From NCBI GenBank assembly GCA_030584105.1, contig CP129491.1:806001-870000 (forward strand): 64,000 nt of DNA. Direction: 5' to 3'. This document shows positions 36,475-46,084 of the stretch, one piece after another. The notes under the pieces were generated by a model that saw only the letters and a program-made list of their open reading frames with translations, did no database searches and was not told the DNA's origin. Within the stretch, counting starts at the first letter, position 1, and the number at the start of each line of letters is the position of its first letter. The position numbers were made by a program, and so were the translations under genes. The DNA comes from UTCHB3 sp002050155 (GTDB lineage: Bacteria; Bacteroidota; Ignavibacteria; Ignavibacteriales; Ignavibacteriaceae).

Positions 36475-37412
36475 TTCGTAAAAACCGCCTCTACATACAT
36501 GTGTGGATCAAAGTTTTGTAAATCTTCTATACCTTCGCCAACCCCAATATACCTTACAGGCACATTCAAATCCCGACAAATTTGGAAAATCACTCCGCCT
36601 TTCGCAGTGCCGTCTAATTTAGTTACAATCAGCCCGGTTAATTCGGTAACCTTTGAAAACTCTTTCCCTTGTTGTACGGCATTTTGACCGGTTGTACCAT
36701 CGACCACCAAAAATATTTCGTTAGGCGCATAAGGTAGTTTTTTAGAAAGCACATTTTTAATTTTTCGAAGTTCTTCCATTAGGTTTACTTTCGTGTGAAG
36801 CCTGCCGGCGGTATCAATCATAACCACATCTGCCGTAATTTTAATTGCTTCTTCAATGGTTTCGTATGCAACGGAAGAAGGGTCTGCACCATGATGTTTC
36901 GAAATTATGGGTACGCCGGCTCTTTCCGCCCAAATTTCAAGCTGTTCGTTTGCTGCCGCACGGAAAGTATCGGCAGCGCCGACAACAACCTTCCAGCCCG
37001 ATTTTTTGAAATTGTGGGCTAATTTGCCAATTGTGGTAGTTTTTCCGGCTCCGTTTACCCCAACAATCAGCATAACAAATGGTTTGTATTGATCTACATT
37101 CGGTGAGTATTCTTTCGAAGAAACCGAGTGTGCCAGTTCATCCTCTAAAACAGATTTAACCACTGATAATACATTTTCACCTGAACGGTCTTTTTCTCCT
37201 TTCAGTTTCTTTCTCACTTCTTCTACTATTTTCATAGCGAGATCGAAACCGATGTCTGAAGTTATAAGCACTTCTTCAATTTCTTCAAGGGTTATTTCAT
37301 CAATAACCGCTTTACCGGTAACTGTTTCTGATATTTTATTGAATATTTTATCGCGTGTCTTTGAAAGACCGCTTTTCAGTTTGTTGAAATCAAAATTTTT
37401 AAATAAACTCAT
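36471..37412 (-). CDS. ftsY: Signal recognition particle receptor FtsY
   Basis: 313 aa SRP-family GTPase. A short NG domain without the long acidic A domain: the helical N domain is residues 1-100, then G1 GVNGAGKT at 118-125. The G3 DTAGRLHTKVNLMEEL and G4 TKLDGTAKGG motifs are present. It docks SRP-ribosome complexes at the membrane. The start overlaps pgsA by 4 bp and the stop overlaps the lipid kinase, so this is one operon. Confidence 0.96.
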   Translation of the reverse strand: MSLFKNFDFNKLKSGLSKTRDKIFNKISETVTGKAVIDEITLEEIEEVLITSDIGFDLAMKIVEEVRKKLKGEKDRSGENVLSVVKSVLEDELAHSVSSKEYSPNVDQYKPFVMLIVGVNGAGKTTTIGKLAHNFKKSGWKVVVGAADTFRAAANEQLEIWAERAGVPIISKHHGADPSSVAYETIEEAIKITADVVMIDTAGRLHTKVNLMEELRKIKNVLSKKLPYAPNEIFLVVDGTTGQNAVQQGKEFSKVTELTGLIVTKLDGTAKGGVIFQICRDLNVPVRYIGVGEGIEDLQNFDPHMYVEAVFTK

Positions 37413-37996
37413 TTACTCTCTTTTATAAGTTTTATCGCCTTAGCAGCGTAGTTCAAAAATGAGACGATAATTAACAGAATCAGAAAATAATAATATATAA
37501 CCATCGGCGTCGAATTTTTATCAAATATCGGTACCGGATTATTACCGTTGCCACCAAGATATACAATCAGCAGATAAACGCCAATAAAAGCGAAAGTCCA
37601 CTTCCCTATCATATCTGATGCGGGCACTGAACCGAGTTTTTTACCGAGAAAAATGCCCGGCAGCATTATCAGTAAATCTCTGGCAACTATAACGGCAAAG
37701 AGTAAAGGGTCAATTATTCCGGTGATAAAAAAAGAAACGGCGATAGAAATAACCAACACCTTGTCAGCTAACGGGTCAAGAATTTTACCAAGTTCTGTTA
37801 CCTGGTTCAATTTCCGGGCGAGAAAGCCGTCGAGAAAATCGGTTAACCCAAGAAAGAATACAATAGCCACCACTCCCCAGTTCCCTACCGTTCCCGGGTT
37901 AAAAATAATCCAGACTAATGGAAAAGCACCCAGAAGCCTAATAATGCTTAGCAGGTTAGAAATCTGAAAAAAATGCTTTAATTTAATTCCAAACAT
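37409..37996 (-). CDS. pgsA: CDP-diacylglycerol-glycerol-3-phosphate phosphatidyltransferase
   Basis: 195 aa integral membrane CDP-alcohol phosphatidyltransferase. The catalytic motif DG-x2-AR-x8-G-x3-D-x3-D is complete in LTDFLDGFLARKLNQV then LGKILDPLAD. About five membrane helices are seen. The usual role is phosphatidylglycerophosphate synthesis, the first step to phosphatidylglycerol; other alcohols cannot be excluded. Its start shares a base with the stop of the upstream subtilase gene. Confidence 0.9.
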   Translation of the reverse strand: MFGIKLKHFFQISNLLSIIRLLGAFPLVWIIFNPGTVGNWGVVAIVFFLGLTDFLDGFLARKLNQVTELGKILDPLADKVLVISIAVSFFITGIIDPLLFAVIVARDLLIMLPGIFLGKKLGSVPASDMIGKWTFAFIGVYLLIVYLGGNGNNPVPIFDKNSTPMVIYYYFLILLIIVSFLNYAAKAIKLIKESK

Positions 37997-40900
37997 CAGT
38001 TAACCACCACAAATTTCCCAATTTTAGAAGCAATTTCGTTCTTTTTTTCGTCGGTCATCGAAGCACGATAAATGTAAACTCCAGTGGGAACATCTTTCCC
38101 GTCGAAATCTCTCATATCCCAATCCACACCCCCGTTTCCGTCCGATTCGTATAATTCCATAATTTTAACTCCGCTTAAGTTGAAAATAACAATATTTACA
38201 AAACGGGGAATGTTAGCAAAAGTTAAGATTCTGTGTTTGGAACGGTCAGCCGGGCTTGGATAAACGAACATATCCTCTAAATCTTTAGCAGAGGCAGTAA
38301 GTACAATTGTTGCACCGGCGTTCTTAGCAATTTCCACCCCTCCGGTTGCCGCAGAAGAGCGCAAATTGACAATGTTCAGTGTATATTCTCTTCCGAAAGC
38401 ACCAACCGGTTTTGCCCCTTTCAGGCTTAAAATTACGGTTTTTGCATCACTGCCCGAAACCGTTGCCGCAGTAACACGATTATCGGGTGAAAATTTGTAA
38501 TTATCCAAATTTGCGACGCTTGCAGGGTCGGGTTCCAAATTAAAAGAAACACTGATGGTGTAGATATCCAAAATCTCAAAACGCTCAATATAGAATTGTT
38601 GCTGCACCACCTCAGGCGTATAGTTGAAATAGGCAGTATCCGCCGGGGTTGGCGAGCCATAATTATCCGTCAGCCCGGTTAAAATCACCCGGTTCTGCCC
38701 CTGTTCAAAATCCTCTAAGAACGACAAATGAAAGCTGTTTTCACCGGAGGGAGTGTATGAAGAAAGTTGAACTTTTCTTCCGTCCTTAACCAGAAAGATA
38801 CCTGACGGGTTATCTATCTCTTTTCTCATTTTGTTTGTGAAATTGACAGTAACCGAATTATGAGACTCAGCCCGCGCGCCTGAATATTTTGCAGGTACAT
38901 GGTGGTAAACCTTGAAAGCTTTTGTTGAAGCTTTATAACTAAGAGAAACACCCTCTATTTTGTACCAGTAATAGTTGTTTAGGGCAACATTGTTATCTGA
39001 GTAAGATTGGGTGTTTGTTGAATCATAAAGCTCAAGATTTGTATCAGTTGTCCCCCTGTAAATATAATATTTTTGCGAAGTGCCGGCAAAATTGATTATA
39101 ACCGAATTGTTTTCGGTACTGAAAGCGCTAACCAACGAAGGTGCAAAAGACCGCGTTTGGTTAAACTCGTAAAACTTAATTATTGAGCCGTAAGGGTAGG
39201 CAATGTCAGGGATTCCGTTTGCGTCAAAATCATCGATAAGAATGGCATTTGTGTTAACATTTTCATCATACGACACCACTTCCCCACCGATACCCTGATT
39301 CTTTATGATATAAGCATAAGGGTAAGTGAACATCAACAATTCCTCTTTGCCGTCGTTATCTACATCAAAGAATTTTAAAGCATTTGACGCATTCTGAAAA
39401 GTTGAACGAAACTCTACCGCCGGATCAATAAAAGCATTATCATAACTTACATTCAGATCGTTTCCGATGAAATTGAAAATTATAAGTCGGTTATAAGGGG
39501 CAATATCCGCCTCCGGCACCGCCTGAAGAAGCACAGCAATATCACTTTTACCGTCGTTGTTAAAATCGCCAACTGCCAAATAAGAAGAAGATGAAAGATA
39601 ACCGGTTCTTACTATTTTGTCAGGTTTGATGTCGGTGATTGAATTAACTTTCATAATGACAATATCGCCGTCAGAATCGGTGAAAACGATTTCATTTTTG
39701 CCGTCATTGTCAATATCCTTAACTACGACGAACGGAGCGTTAAAAATGTTACCCCCAAAACCGGGGCCCGATGGGTTAGTGAATTGTGATTTGTAAGTGA
39801 GTGAAAGATCGTTATTTATTCCATAAATCACAATTGTTGTGTCATTTTTAATCGCGAGAAGTTCATTTTTCCCATCCCGGTCGAGGTCAAAAACGCCGAT
39901 GGGCCAGAAAAAAGAAGTGTCAGCGGAAGTAACAAGTGAGAAAGTTTTTTCACCGTTAGTTTGCTTCAGAAAATGAGCCGAATAACCCCAAAGTGAAAGC
40001 AATTCATTAACACCGTCGTTATTAAAATCGCCATAATCTTTAGGGATTTTATTACTCAGTGTATCACCGGAAAGTTTGGTGAAGCTGTTATTTTCAAAGC
40101 GGAAAATATCCATTTCTTTAGCTGTCATCACTTCTCTTAAGAGAACTCCCTTATTGTTTCCGGGCAAAGTTATAGTTTTATCAAAAATGTAACCTGCCGG
40201 TAGTGTGTAAGGTTTTTCTTTCTTCTCCCATGTTCTGAACAAATCACCACTGTTTATTGTAAAAGGCACTCCTAAAGAATCAAATACAGGGTTGGAAAAA
40301 CCGCTTTCGTTTATTATTTCAAAATAAATGAAATAAGTTTCCGAAGGCGACATCTGTGATTTTGGAACGAAACCGTAGTGTAATTGCTTAACAAAGCCGT
40401 TGTTGGTTGAAAACCCATCAAGTGTTACATATTTATAACTATCTTCATAGCTTTTTTTGTAGTGCATTCGCACTACTGCAGGGTCTTTTGTATAGAACGC
40501 AGCCAGAAAGGTCGGTTTATCTCCATAATAAGCCGGAATAAGCGAGATAAGCTCACCCTGAGTAGCTGCTCTTTTAATTCTGAAATTTACCCTTTCTTCA
40601 GAAACGAAAGAGTTAGTCTGTTTAACGATGAGACGCAGTGTGTAAACCGTGTCAGGCAAAGAAATTAACGAAAGTTGGTAAATTTCACTTTCGGATACTT
40701 GATTTTTAACATCGGTAAGCAAAGAGGTCCACGCTGTAGGATTAAGCCCTTTCCCGTATTCTAAAGAAAATGACTGAAAATAAGCCGAAAGAATAGTTGC
40801 GTTAATTTTCAGAGTGTCTTTATCGGTTGAGAAATCCTGTTTCGGTGAGTTAAATTTAACCACCGAAGGAGCCAACACTTTAAGCGCTCTTTCCAAATTC

Positions 40901-42222
40901 AGTCGCCCGGCACCCGACCTTAAATCCCAACCGGGGTTTCCGATATCGTCAGCAGTTGATTTGAGAATCTGTCTCACTTCATCGTTTGTAAACCCTTGTT
41001 TTGAAAGGATTAACGCAGCTGCAGCCGAAACAAAAGGTGCAGCAGCCGAAGTGCCGCTAAAATCTGAATATGTCCAGTTTCTTGTTGTGGTTTTAATTAA
41101 TGTTCCCGGTGCAACCATATCCAAAGTTGAGCCGTAATTGGATGTGCCTGCCACATAATCTTCCTGGGTGGTATTACCGACAGAAATAACCTCAGAATAC
41201 CCGGAAGGATAATGTGGATTCGACGAGTTTGAATTGCCCGAGCTTGCCACCATCACAATATTTTTTGAATAGGCATATCTCACTACATCCCGGAGCACAT
41301 GCGAGTAAGAATTATCGCCAAAACTCATGTTGATTACTTTTGCACCCATTTTGACTGAGTAAAGAATTGCAGCGGCAACATCATCCTCTTCCCCATACCC
41401 TTGCGGGTCAAAAGCACGAAGGTTAAGAACTTTGATACCCGGTGCCACACCCGCAACACCCATTCCGTTGTTGGTTTCAGCTGCAATAATCCCAGCAACG
41501 GCAGTACCGTGAGAGAAGAGATTCTGATCCATCGGGTCGTTATCCCAGTCTAAATAATCACCTCCCGTTGTGTCGAAGGGAAAGCCGGTTCTGTCGGTAA
41601 AATCCCACCCTTGGTAGTCGTCAATAAATCCATTATTGTCGTCATCAATACCGTTGAATCGTTTATCCCTTCCAAATTCATCAAACCCGGTTTCGCCGGG
41701 GTTTTTGTAAATTTTATTTGTAAGATCGGGGTGGAGGTAATCTATTCCTGTGTCAATAATTGCAACTAAGACGGTATCGCTGCCTTCAGTTATTTTCCAT
41801 GCTTCAAAAGCACCAATTTTACTTAAAGCCCATTGTGTTGAAACAAGGCTGTCATTCGGCACATTATCGGTTTGGTAGCGTGCGCCGATTTGGACATACT
41901 CAATGTTTTCCTCCCGTTGTAATGAACCAAGCAGAAAACTTGCAGTTTCAGGTTTCCCTGTTTTTATTGCCATAATTCCCTCTAACTCAGGGATTGTCTC
42001 ACCAAGCCCTTTTGCAAAGGGAACAATTTTTACCTGGTCCATTGAGAAAGAAGACTCTGTACGGCTTAACCGCTCGAGGGTTGATTGTAAACGGCTTTTT
42101 GCAACCAAAGGGGCAACGCTTTTATCATATTTCACAAAAACCACATTTTGTGCCCGGCTTATTGCCGGCAGTATTATGGTTAAAAAAATGAAAATAAGTG
42201 ATAAAAACCGTAGATACCTCAT
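37996..42222 (-). CDS. Secreted subtilisin-like (S8) peptidase with VCBS repeats and T9SS-type tail
   Basis: 1408 aa. After a signal peptide (FLSLIFIFLTIILPAISRAQ) and a propeptide region, the S8 domain has D157 (IIDTGID), H238 (SHGTAVAG), oxyanion N330 and S392 (SGTSAAAP). The middle holds FG-GAP/VCBS repeats with DxDxDG-like calcium loops (FDLDRDGKNE, DIDNDGKNE, DFNNDGKSD, DVDNDGKEE). The C-terminal ~90 residues resemble a T9SS/FlgD-type sorting domain (DVPTGVYIYRASM). It is probably exported and surface-bound. It precedes pgsA and shares a base with it, an unusual partner for a membrane-lipid operon. Confidence 0.88.
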   Translation of the reverse strand: MRYLRFLSLIFIFLTIILPAISRAQNVVFVKYDKSVAPLVAKSRLQSTLERLSRTESSFSMDQVKIVPFAKGLGETIPELEGIMAIKTGKPETASFLLGSLQREENIEYVQIGARYQTDNVPNDSLVSTQWALSKIGAFEAWKITEGSDTVLVAIIDTGIDYLHPDLTNKIYKNPGETGFDEFGRDKRFNGIDDDNNGFIDDYQGWDFTDRTGFPFDTTGGDYLDWDNDPMDQNLFSHGTAVAGIIAAETNNGMGVAGVAPGIKVLNLRAFDPQGYGEEDDVAAAILYSVKMGAKVINMSFGDNSYSHVLRDVVRYAYSKNIVMVASSGNSNSSNPHYPSGYSEVISVGNTTQEDYVAGTSNYGSTLDMVAPGTLIKTTTRNWTYSDFSGTSAAAPFVSAAAALILSKQGFTNDEVRQILKSTADDIGNPGWDLRSGAGRLNLERALKVLAPSVVKFNSPKQDFSTDKDTLKINATILSAYFQSFSLEYGKGLNPTAWTSLLTDVKNQVSESEIYQLSLISLPDTVYTLRLIVKQTNSFVSEERVNFRIKRAATQGELISLIPAYYGDKPTFLAAFYTKDPAVVRMHYKKSYEDSYKYVTLDGFSTNNGFVKQLHYGFVPKSQMSPSETYFIYFEIINESGFSNPVFDSLGVPFTINSGDLFRTWEKKEKPYTLPAGYIFDKTITLPGNNKGVLLREVMTAKEMDIFRFENNSFTKLSGDTLSNKIPKDYGDFNNDGVNELLSLWGYSAHFLKQTNGEKTFSLVTSADTSFFWPIGVFDLDRDGKNELLAIKNDTTIVIYGINNDLSLTYKSQFTNPSGPGFGGNIFNAPFVVVKDIDNDGKNEIVFTDSDGDIVIMKVNSITDIKPDKIVRTGYLSSSSYLAVGDFNNDGKSDIAVLLQAVPEADIAPYNRLIIFNFIGNDLNVSYDNAFIDPAVEFRSTFQNASNALKFFDVDNDGKEELLMFTYPYAYIIKNQGIGGEVVSYDENVNTNAILIDDFDANGIPDIAYPYGSIIKFYEFNQTRSFAPSLVSAFSTENNSVIINFAGTSQKYYIYRGTTDTNLELYDSTNTQSYSDNNVALNNYYWYKIEGVSLSYKASTKAFKVYHHVPAKYSGARAESHNSVTVNFTNKMRKEIDNPSGIFLVKDGRKVQLSSYTPSGENSFHLSFLEDFEQGQNRVILTGLTDNYGSPTPADTAYFNYTPEVVQQQFYIERFEILDIYTISVSFNLEPDPASVANLDNYKFSPDNRVTAATVSGSDAKTVILSLKGAKPVGAFGREYTLNIVNLRSSAATGGVEIAKNAGATIVLTASAKDLEDMFVYPSPADRSKHRILTFANIPRFVNIVIFNLSGVKIMELYESDGNGGVDWDMRDFDGKDVPTGVYIYRASMTDEKKNEIASKIGKFVVVN

Positions 42223-42351
42223 AAAACTCCTAATTACCTGAGAAACAAATAGTTTGATTAACAGAAAGATTTATCAAACAGCGAGTTAGAAACAACAAAT
42301 TTATTAAACTGTTTGTCTGAATAAAAGGTAAATTGCTTGGGGGGAAGATAA

Positions 42352-42428
42352 TGGTCGGAACGGCGGGATTTGAACCCGCGACCCCTACTACCCCAAAGTA
42401 GTGCGCTACCGGGCTGCGCCACGTTCCG
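42352..42428 (-). tRNA. tRNA-Pro (anticodon TGG)
   Basis: 77 nt on the minus strand including an encoded CCA. The acceptor stem pairs CGGAACG with CGTTCCG, followed by discriminator A and CCA. The D-loop region is TGGCGCAGCCCGGTAGCGCA. The anticodon stem is ACTAC/GTAGT with loop TTTGGGG, giving anticodon TGG. The T-arm GCGGG-TTTGAAT-CCCGC is complete. Its 5' end lies 3 bp after the stop codon of the merR-like gene, so the two are probably cotranscribed. Confidence 0.96.
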
Positions 42429-42431
42429 ATC

Positions 42432-42866
42432 TTAAAGTTTATTTTTTAAAAGTTCCAAAAATGTTTTTATCTCTATCAGATCACGGTAAAGTTCAGATTT
42501 CTCTTCAGGTATCTCTGCTTCAGGGTCTGTTTCCTGAGAAGAATTATCATCCGAAAAATATTCATCTTCATTTGTGAAATTCTCTCTCGCTTGGTCATCC
42601 GATAGTGGAAGTTTTCCTCTGAATTGCTCACCTAAAACCTTTTTGGCTCCTTCAATCGTATATTTTTGGTCGCGCAACAATCCTTTTATAAAAAGAATCA
42701 ATTCAATCTCTTTATTGGTATAGATTCTGTTGCCCGCCCTGTTTTTCTGCGGTTTAAGTTGTTCAAAAACATTTTCCCAGAATCTGAGCACATATTGCTC
42801 GACATCGGTGATCTTGCTTACTTCACTGATTGAGTAGTATAGTTTCTTGATGTTAAAATCTTTCAT
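42432..42866 (-). CDS. MerR-family transcriptional regulator
   Basis: 144 aa. An N-terminal winged helix-turn-helix (about residues 10-76) reads YSISEVSKITDVEQYVLRFWE followed by NRIYTNKEIELILFIKGLL. The short C-terminal part is acidic and ends in a short helix. No metal-binding cysteines are seen, so it belongs to the short MerR group found next to tRNA or other housekeeping genes in this phylum. Its targets are unknown. The stop is 3 bp from tRNA-Pro. Confidence 0.88.
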   Translation of the reverse strand: MKDFNIKKLYYSISEVSKITDVEQYVLRFWENVFEQLKPQKNRAGNRIYTNKEIELILFIKGLLRDQKYTIEGAKKVLGEQFRGKLPLSDDQARENFTNEDEYFSDDNSSQETDPEAEIPEEKSELYRDLIEIKTFLELLKNKL

Positions 42867-42934
42867 CAGAACCGCAAAAATTTAGACTGTAAATTTATGA
42901 AATTAGTCAGACTCCTCAAAGAGCCAACCGTTAG

Positions 42935-43615
42935 TTAACCGTTTTCTTTCAAGATAATGTCGATTATTTCCGAAAAATCGTTCAGTTCGTAATCTGCGTT
43001 GTGAACAACAGTTTCGAATGTATCGCCGTATTTAGCAAAAGCCGTTTTAATTCCAAGATTAGAGGCACCTACAATATCTCTTTCAGCCCAGTCCCCTATC
43101 ATAAGTGCTTCATCCGGCTGTACCCCAAGTTTTTTGAGAATAGCGCGGAACGGAACCGGGCTTGGTTTTCTTTCGCCTGTATCCTCAAAAGTTACCACTT
43201 CATCAAAAATATGATGAAAATTGAGGTAAGCAAGCCTCAACCACGCTTCTTTTCCCGGCGCATCGGAAAGTATCCCTAATTTAAGCCCCATTTTAAGTAG
43301 CCGGGTAAGTGTAGAGTACACATGAGGGTACGGTATCAGATTTGCCTCTCTGGCTTTTCTGTAAGCGACAATTCCTGAACTTAAAATTTTCAAATCAACT
43401 TTTCCGACTACATTCGTCAGAAAATGATCAAAAACCTGTTGGTACTCCAACCCTTGTTCTTTGTAAATCTCGTCGATTGCGGCGGAGGCTTCATTAAAAT
43501 CCATCTGTAAGCCTGCATCAATCATTGCCGTAAGCGCCGCATCTATTGAAAGGCGCTTCATTTTCATAAAATCTACGAGGGTGTTATCAAGATCAAATAT
43601 TAATGCTTTGATCAT
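42935..43615 (-). CDS. HAD-family hydrolase
   Basis: 226 aa. Motif I is FDLDNTLVDF with D8 and D10; motif II is LGILSDAP; motif III/IV is GERKPSPVPF then MIGDWAERDIVGA. A cap domain lies between motifs I and II, as in phosphoglycolate phosphatase-like and pyrimidine 5'-nucleotidase enzymes. The substrate is unknown. Its start overlaps the 3' end of aroQ by 23 bp. Confidence 0.87.
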   Translation of the reverse strand: MIKALIFDLDNTLVDFMKMKRLSIDAALTAMIDAGLQMDFNEASAAIDEIYKEQGLEYQQVFDHFLTNVVGKVDLKILSSGIVAYRKAREANLIPYPHVYSTLTRLLKMGLKLGILSDAPGKEAWLRLAYLNFHHIFDEVVTFEDTGERKPSPVPFRAILKKLGVQPDEALMIGDWAERDIVGASNLGIKTAFAKYGDTFETVVHNADYELNDFSEIIDIILKENG

Positions 43616-44048
43616 GCCTTTTCGTTCCTTCGATTCTTCGGATTAAATAGACTGCTGCAAGATAACCCTCGGCTTTAAAACCGGAAATGTAGCCGTCACA
43701 AGCAGTTGCCGTTATCAGGTTCTGCCTGAAACTCTCGCGCAACGCAAGATGAGAAAGATGAACTTCAACCTTTATGCCGCTAAACAGTTCCAAAGCATCC
43801 CGTATCACCACTGATGTGTGTGCATATCCACCCGGGTTTATCACTAAATGATATCCCGAAGAACGGATACTTTGCAGAAAATCAACAATTTTTCCTTCAG
43901 AATTACTTTGGAAAAAGGTAAATTCTATATCAGGAAATTCTTCTTGTAATGAGTTGTTAATCGTTTCAATATCGTATTTGCCGTACTTTTCGGGGTCTCT
44001 TTCGCCCAAAAGATTCAGGTTAGCACCATGAACAACCGCTATTTTCAT
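43593..44048 (-). CDS. aroQ: 3-dehydroquinate dehydratase, type II
   Basis: 151 aa, the usual size of the type II enzyme of the shikimate pathway. The N-terminal HGANLNLLGERDPEKYG carries the active-site loop with R17 and catalytic Y22. NPGGYAHTSVVIRDAL and EVHLSHLALRESFR supply substrate-binding Asn, His and Arg. The start overlaps the stop of the small upstream gene by 4 bp. It stands alone among other aro genes in this window. Confidence 0.95.
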   Translation of the reverse strand: MKIAVVHGANLNLLGERDPEKYGKYDIETINNSLQEEFPDIEFTFFQSNSEGKIVDFLQSIRSSGYHLVINPGGYAHTSVVIRDALELFSGIKVEVHLSHLALRESFRQNLITATACDGYISGFKAEGYLAAVYLIRRIEGTKRHDQSINI

Positions 44049-44317
44049 TTAATTTCCGCCATTGAATCGATAAATTCTCTGATTTTGGGTGCAACATAAA
44101 TAGAATCGACGCCAAGTTCTTTTAATGCTGAAGCCAGAATATTTGCTCTCCTTTGCTCCGTTTCTTTCTTATTTATAACGACCACTTTCGAGTCTTTTAA
44201 AATGCAATATCCCCCTTTAAAATCACCCTTTTCAAACCTGACAGTTGCACCGAGTTGAAAGGCAAGGTCTTTTAATTCGTTTACGAGAGATTCAAGTTCT
44301 TTTTCTTTTATCTTCAT
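44045..44317 (-). CDS. Small conserved-looking protein of unknown function
   Basis: 90 aa, start MKIKEKELESLVNELKDLAF. It has a helical N terminus, a short strand-like middle (GDFKGGYCILKDSKVVVINKK) and a helical C terminus. No signal peptide or membrane segment. The 4-bp overlap with aroQ supports that it is a real gene. The protein lacks any motif I recognise. Confidence 0.65.
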   Translation of the reverse strand: MKIKEKELESLVNELKDLAFQLGATVRFEKGDFKGGYCILKDSKVVVINKKETEQRRANILASALKELGVDSIYVAPKIREFIDSMAEIK

Positions 44318-44414
44318 TTAGAGAAATTTAGTAATCTATTACTTCAGGAAAAGTTAATAAATTGCATATCTGTAATAATTTAGATATTATACCTACACAA
44401 AATAAGAAAAATTG

Positions 44415-45332
44415 ATGAGAATTGCTGCAATAGACTCAGGAACAAACACATTGCTAATGCTGATCGCCGATGTTCAAAAGAACGGTGAAGTGCAAATTAT
44501 TAAAGAATTTCATAATATGCCAAGAGCCGGCGAAGGGGTATTTACTACAAAATTAATCAGGGAAGAAAAAATTTCGGCGCTTATTGATATTTATTCAAAA
44601 TACCGCGCTGCGGCTGCAGAATTCGGTGCCGAAAAAATTATTGCCGGTGGCACAAATGTGTTCAGAATTGCCGAAAATGCGAAAAAAGTGATTGAAAAAG
44701 TGAAAAATGCAACTGGAATTGAAATTAAAGTCCTAACCGGCGAAGAAGAAGCTGAACTTTCGTTTTTAGGCGCAACCGCTGATTTTAACCGATCACATCT
44801 GCTGGCGGTTATAGATATCGGCGGCGGAAGCACGGAAGTTACATGCAAAAAAGATAACAATCTGATTTTCAAAAAAAGTTTTCCTACGGGCGTTGTTACA
44901 ATCAGGGAGAACTTTGTGGGTAAGGAGCATTTATCCAGTGATAATTTATCCGAAATTTACAGTCATACGCGGGATATTTTCAGTGATTTGAAGGCAATTT
45001 CCGTTTTCCCCGAAGCTGCTGTCGCTATAGCAGGAACCCCAACCACACTTATTTCCATGGCAAAAGGTTTAGTAAAATACGACGCCAAGGCGATACATAA
45101 AGAGTTTTTATCAATAGAAATGATAGAAAAACTACTGCAGCAGTTTATAAATTTGCCGTTCGGTCAATATTCTAAATACGGAAAAATCGTTGCGGGAAGA
45201 GAAGATTTAATGGGCGGTGGTTCAGCAATTCTAAAAACTGTTTTGGAGGTACTTAACCTGAACGGGGCTTTTGTTTCAACCACCGGTTTGCGGTACGGCA
45301 TGGTTCTTAAATATGCAGAGGAGAACTTGTAA
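44415..45332 (+). CDS. Ppx/GppA family exopolyphosphatase
   Basis: 305 aa from ATG 44415 (a TTG lies directly before it in frame). Actin-like ATPase fold: phosphate-1 motif IAAIDSGTNTLLMLIAD, and the phosphate-2 region AVIDIGGGSTEVT. It acts on polyphosphate or pppGpp. The C-terminal HD domain of long Ppx is missing, so it is the short ~300-residue type common in Bacteroidota. It sits alone in a plus-strand slot between two minus-strand groups. Confidence 0.9.
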   Translation: MRIAAIDSGTNTLLMLIADVQKNGEVQIIKEFHNMPRAGEGVFTTKLIREEKISALIDIYSKYRAAAAEFGAEKIIAGGTNVFRIAENAKKVIEKVKNATGIEIKVLTGEEEAELSFLGATADFNRSHLLAVIDIGGGSTEVTCKKDNNLIFKKSFPTGVVTIRENFVGKEHLSSDNLSEIYSHTRDIFSDLKAISVFPEAAVAIAGTPTTLISMAKGLVKYDAKAIHKEFLSIEMIEKLLQQFINLPFGQYSKYGKIVAGREDLMGGGSAILKTVLEVLNLNGAFVSTTGLRYGMVLKYAEENL

Positions 45333-45520
45333 AGGAGCTTTCTTATAGAACTCCGAAGAGTCAAATTTTTCTGAAAACTATTTTAGGAAAACCCGTTAAC
45401 AAACTCTTTGATTAAATATCTGTAATAGAAACTTTTGAAGAGAGGTCTGCAAGAACCCCTAAAGAAATTTTTCCTAAAACCGAGGAAGAAAAAGCAAATG
45501 GAAAAAAAGAAATTTTTTGG

Positions 45521-46084
45521 TTAAAATTTAAAACGAATATTCAGCATAGGGCTGTGTGTGAACGCATCCTCAGAAACATCAAAATCGAATAGGTTTGCGT
45601 CAACATAGGCGTCGAGCAGGTTGGCTAAGTATGTTATCCCAAAATAGATTACGAAAAGGTCTCGTTGGTCGCGATAATAATCTCTCAAACGACGATAGCT
45701 TTCGATGTTAAAATCGCTTTTAATATACAAATCACGGTAGTCGCTGTAGTTATTGTTGTTCACAACATAGTTGTAAGCGCACCATCCAATAATGCCCCAC
45801 ACAATGGGAATTTTCCAGTAAGATTCGTTATAATATTGCCCCCATCCCGGGAGCACAGCACTTCTAATCAGTGCAGTTGTCGGGTCTTTTGTCGGAACAT
45901 AACCTTGAATAACCGGTAAAGTATCCATCACAATGCCGCTGCTTTCCCCCTTTTCCGGCATTTTTGGTAGCGAAGTGGCGGTTGAATCCGTCTGTGGTTC
46001 CTGCCCTAAAAGGAAAGGAGCCGATAAAAAGAAAAAAAGAAATACTTTAAGAGTTATTTTTTTCAATGAGTTCAAAAAGTTCAA
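45521..46084 (-). CDS. DUF5683 family membrane protein
   Basis: 187 aa with a signal peptide (FLFFFLSAPFLLGQ). The conserved block SAVLPGWGQYYNESYWKIPIVWGIIGWCAYNYVVN contains one or two membrane segments and identifies DUF5683. A charged linker follows, then a second hydrophobic segment. Its role is unknown. It overlaps parB by 38 bp in another frame; the start may be any of three nearby in-frame TTGs (46084, 46075, 46066). Confidence 0.75.
   Translation of the reverse strand: MNFLNSLKKITLKVFLFFFLSAPFLLGQEPQTDSTATSLPKMPEKGESSGIVMDTLPVIQGYVPTKDPTTALIRSAVLPGWGQYYNESYWKIPIVWGIIGWCAYNYVVNNNNYSDYRDLYIKSDFNIESYRRLRDYYRDQRDLFVIYFGITYLANLLDAYVDANLFDFDVSEDAFTHSPMLNIRFKF

Noticed and set aside
45333..45520. 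Inverted repeat TTTTAGGAAAA/TTTTCCTAAAA as a terminator
   Set aside because: The arms are about 70 bp apart and no T run follows; too weak to call.
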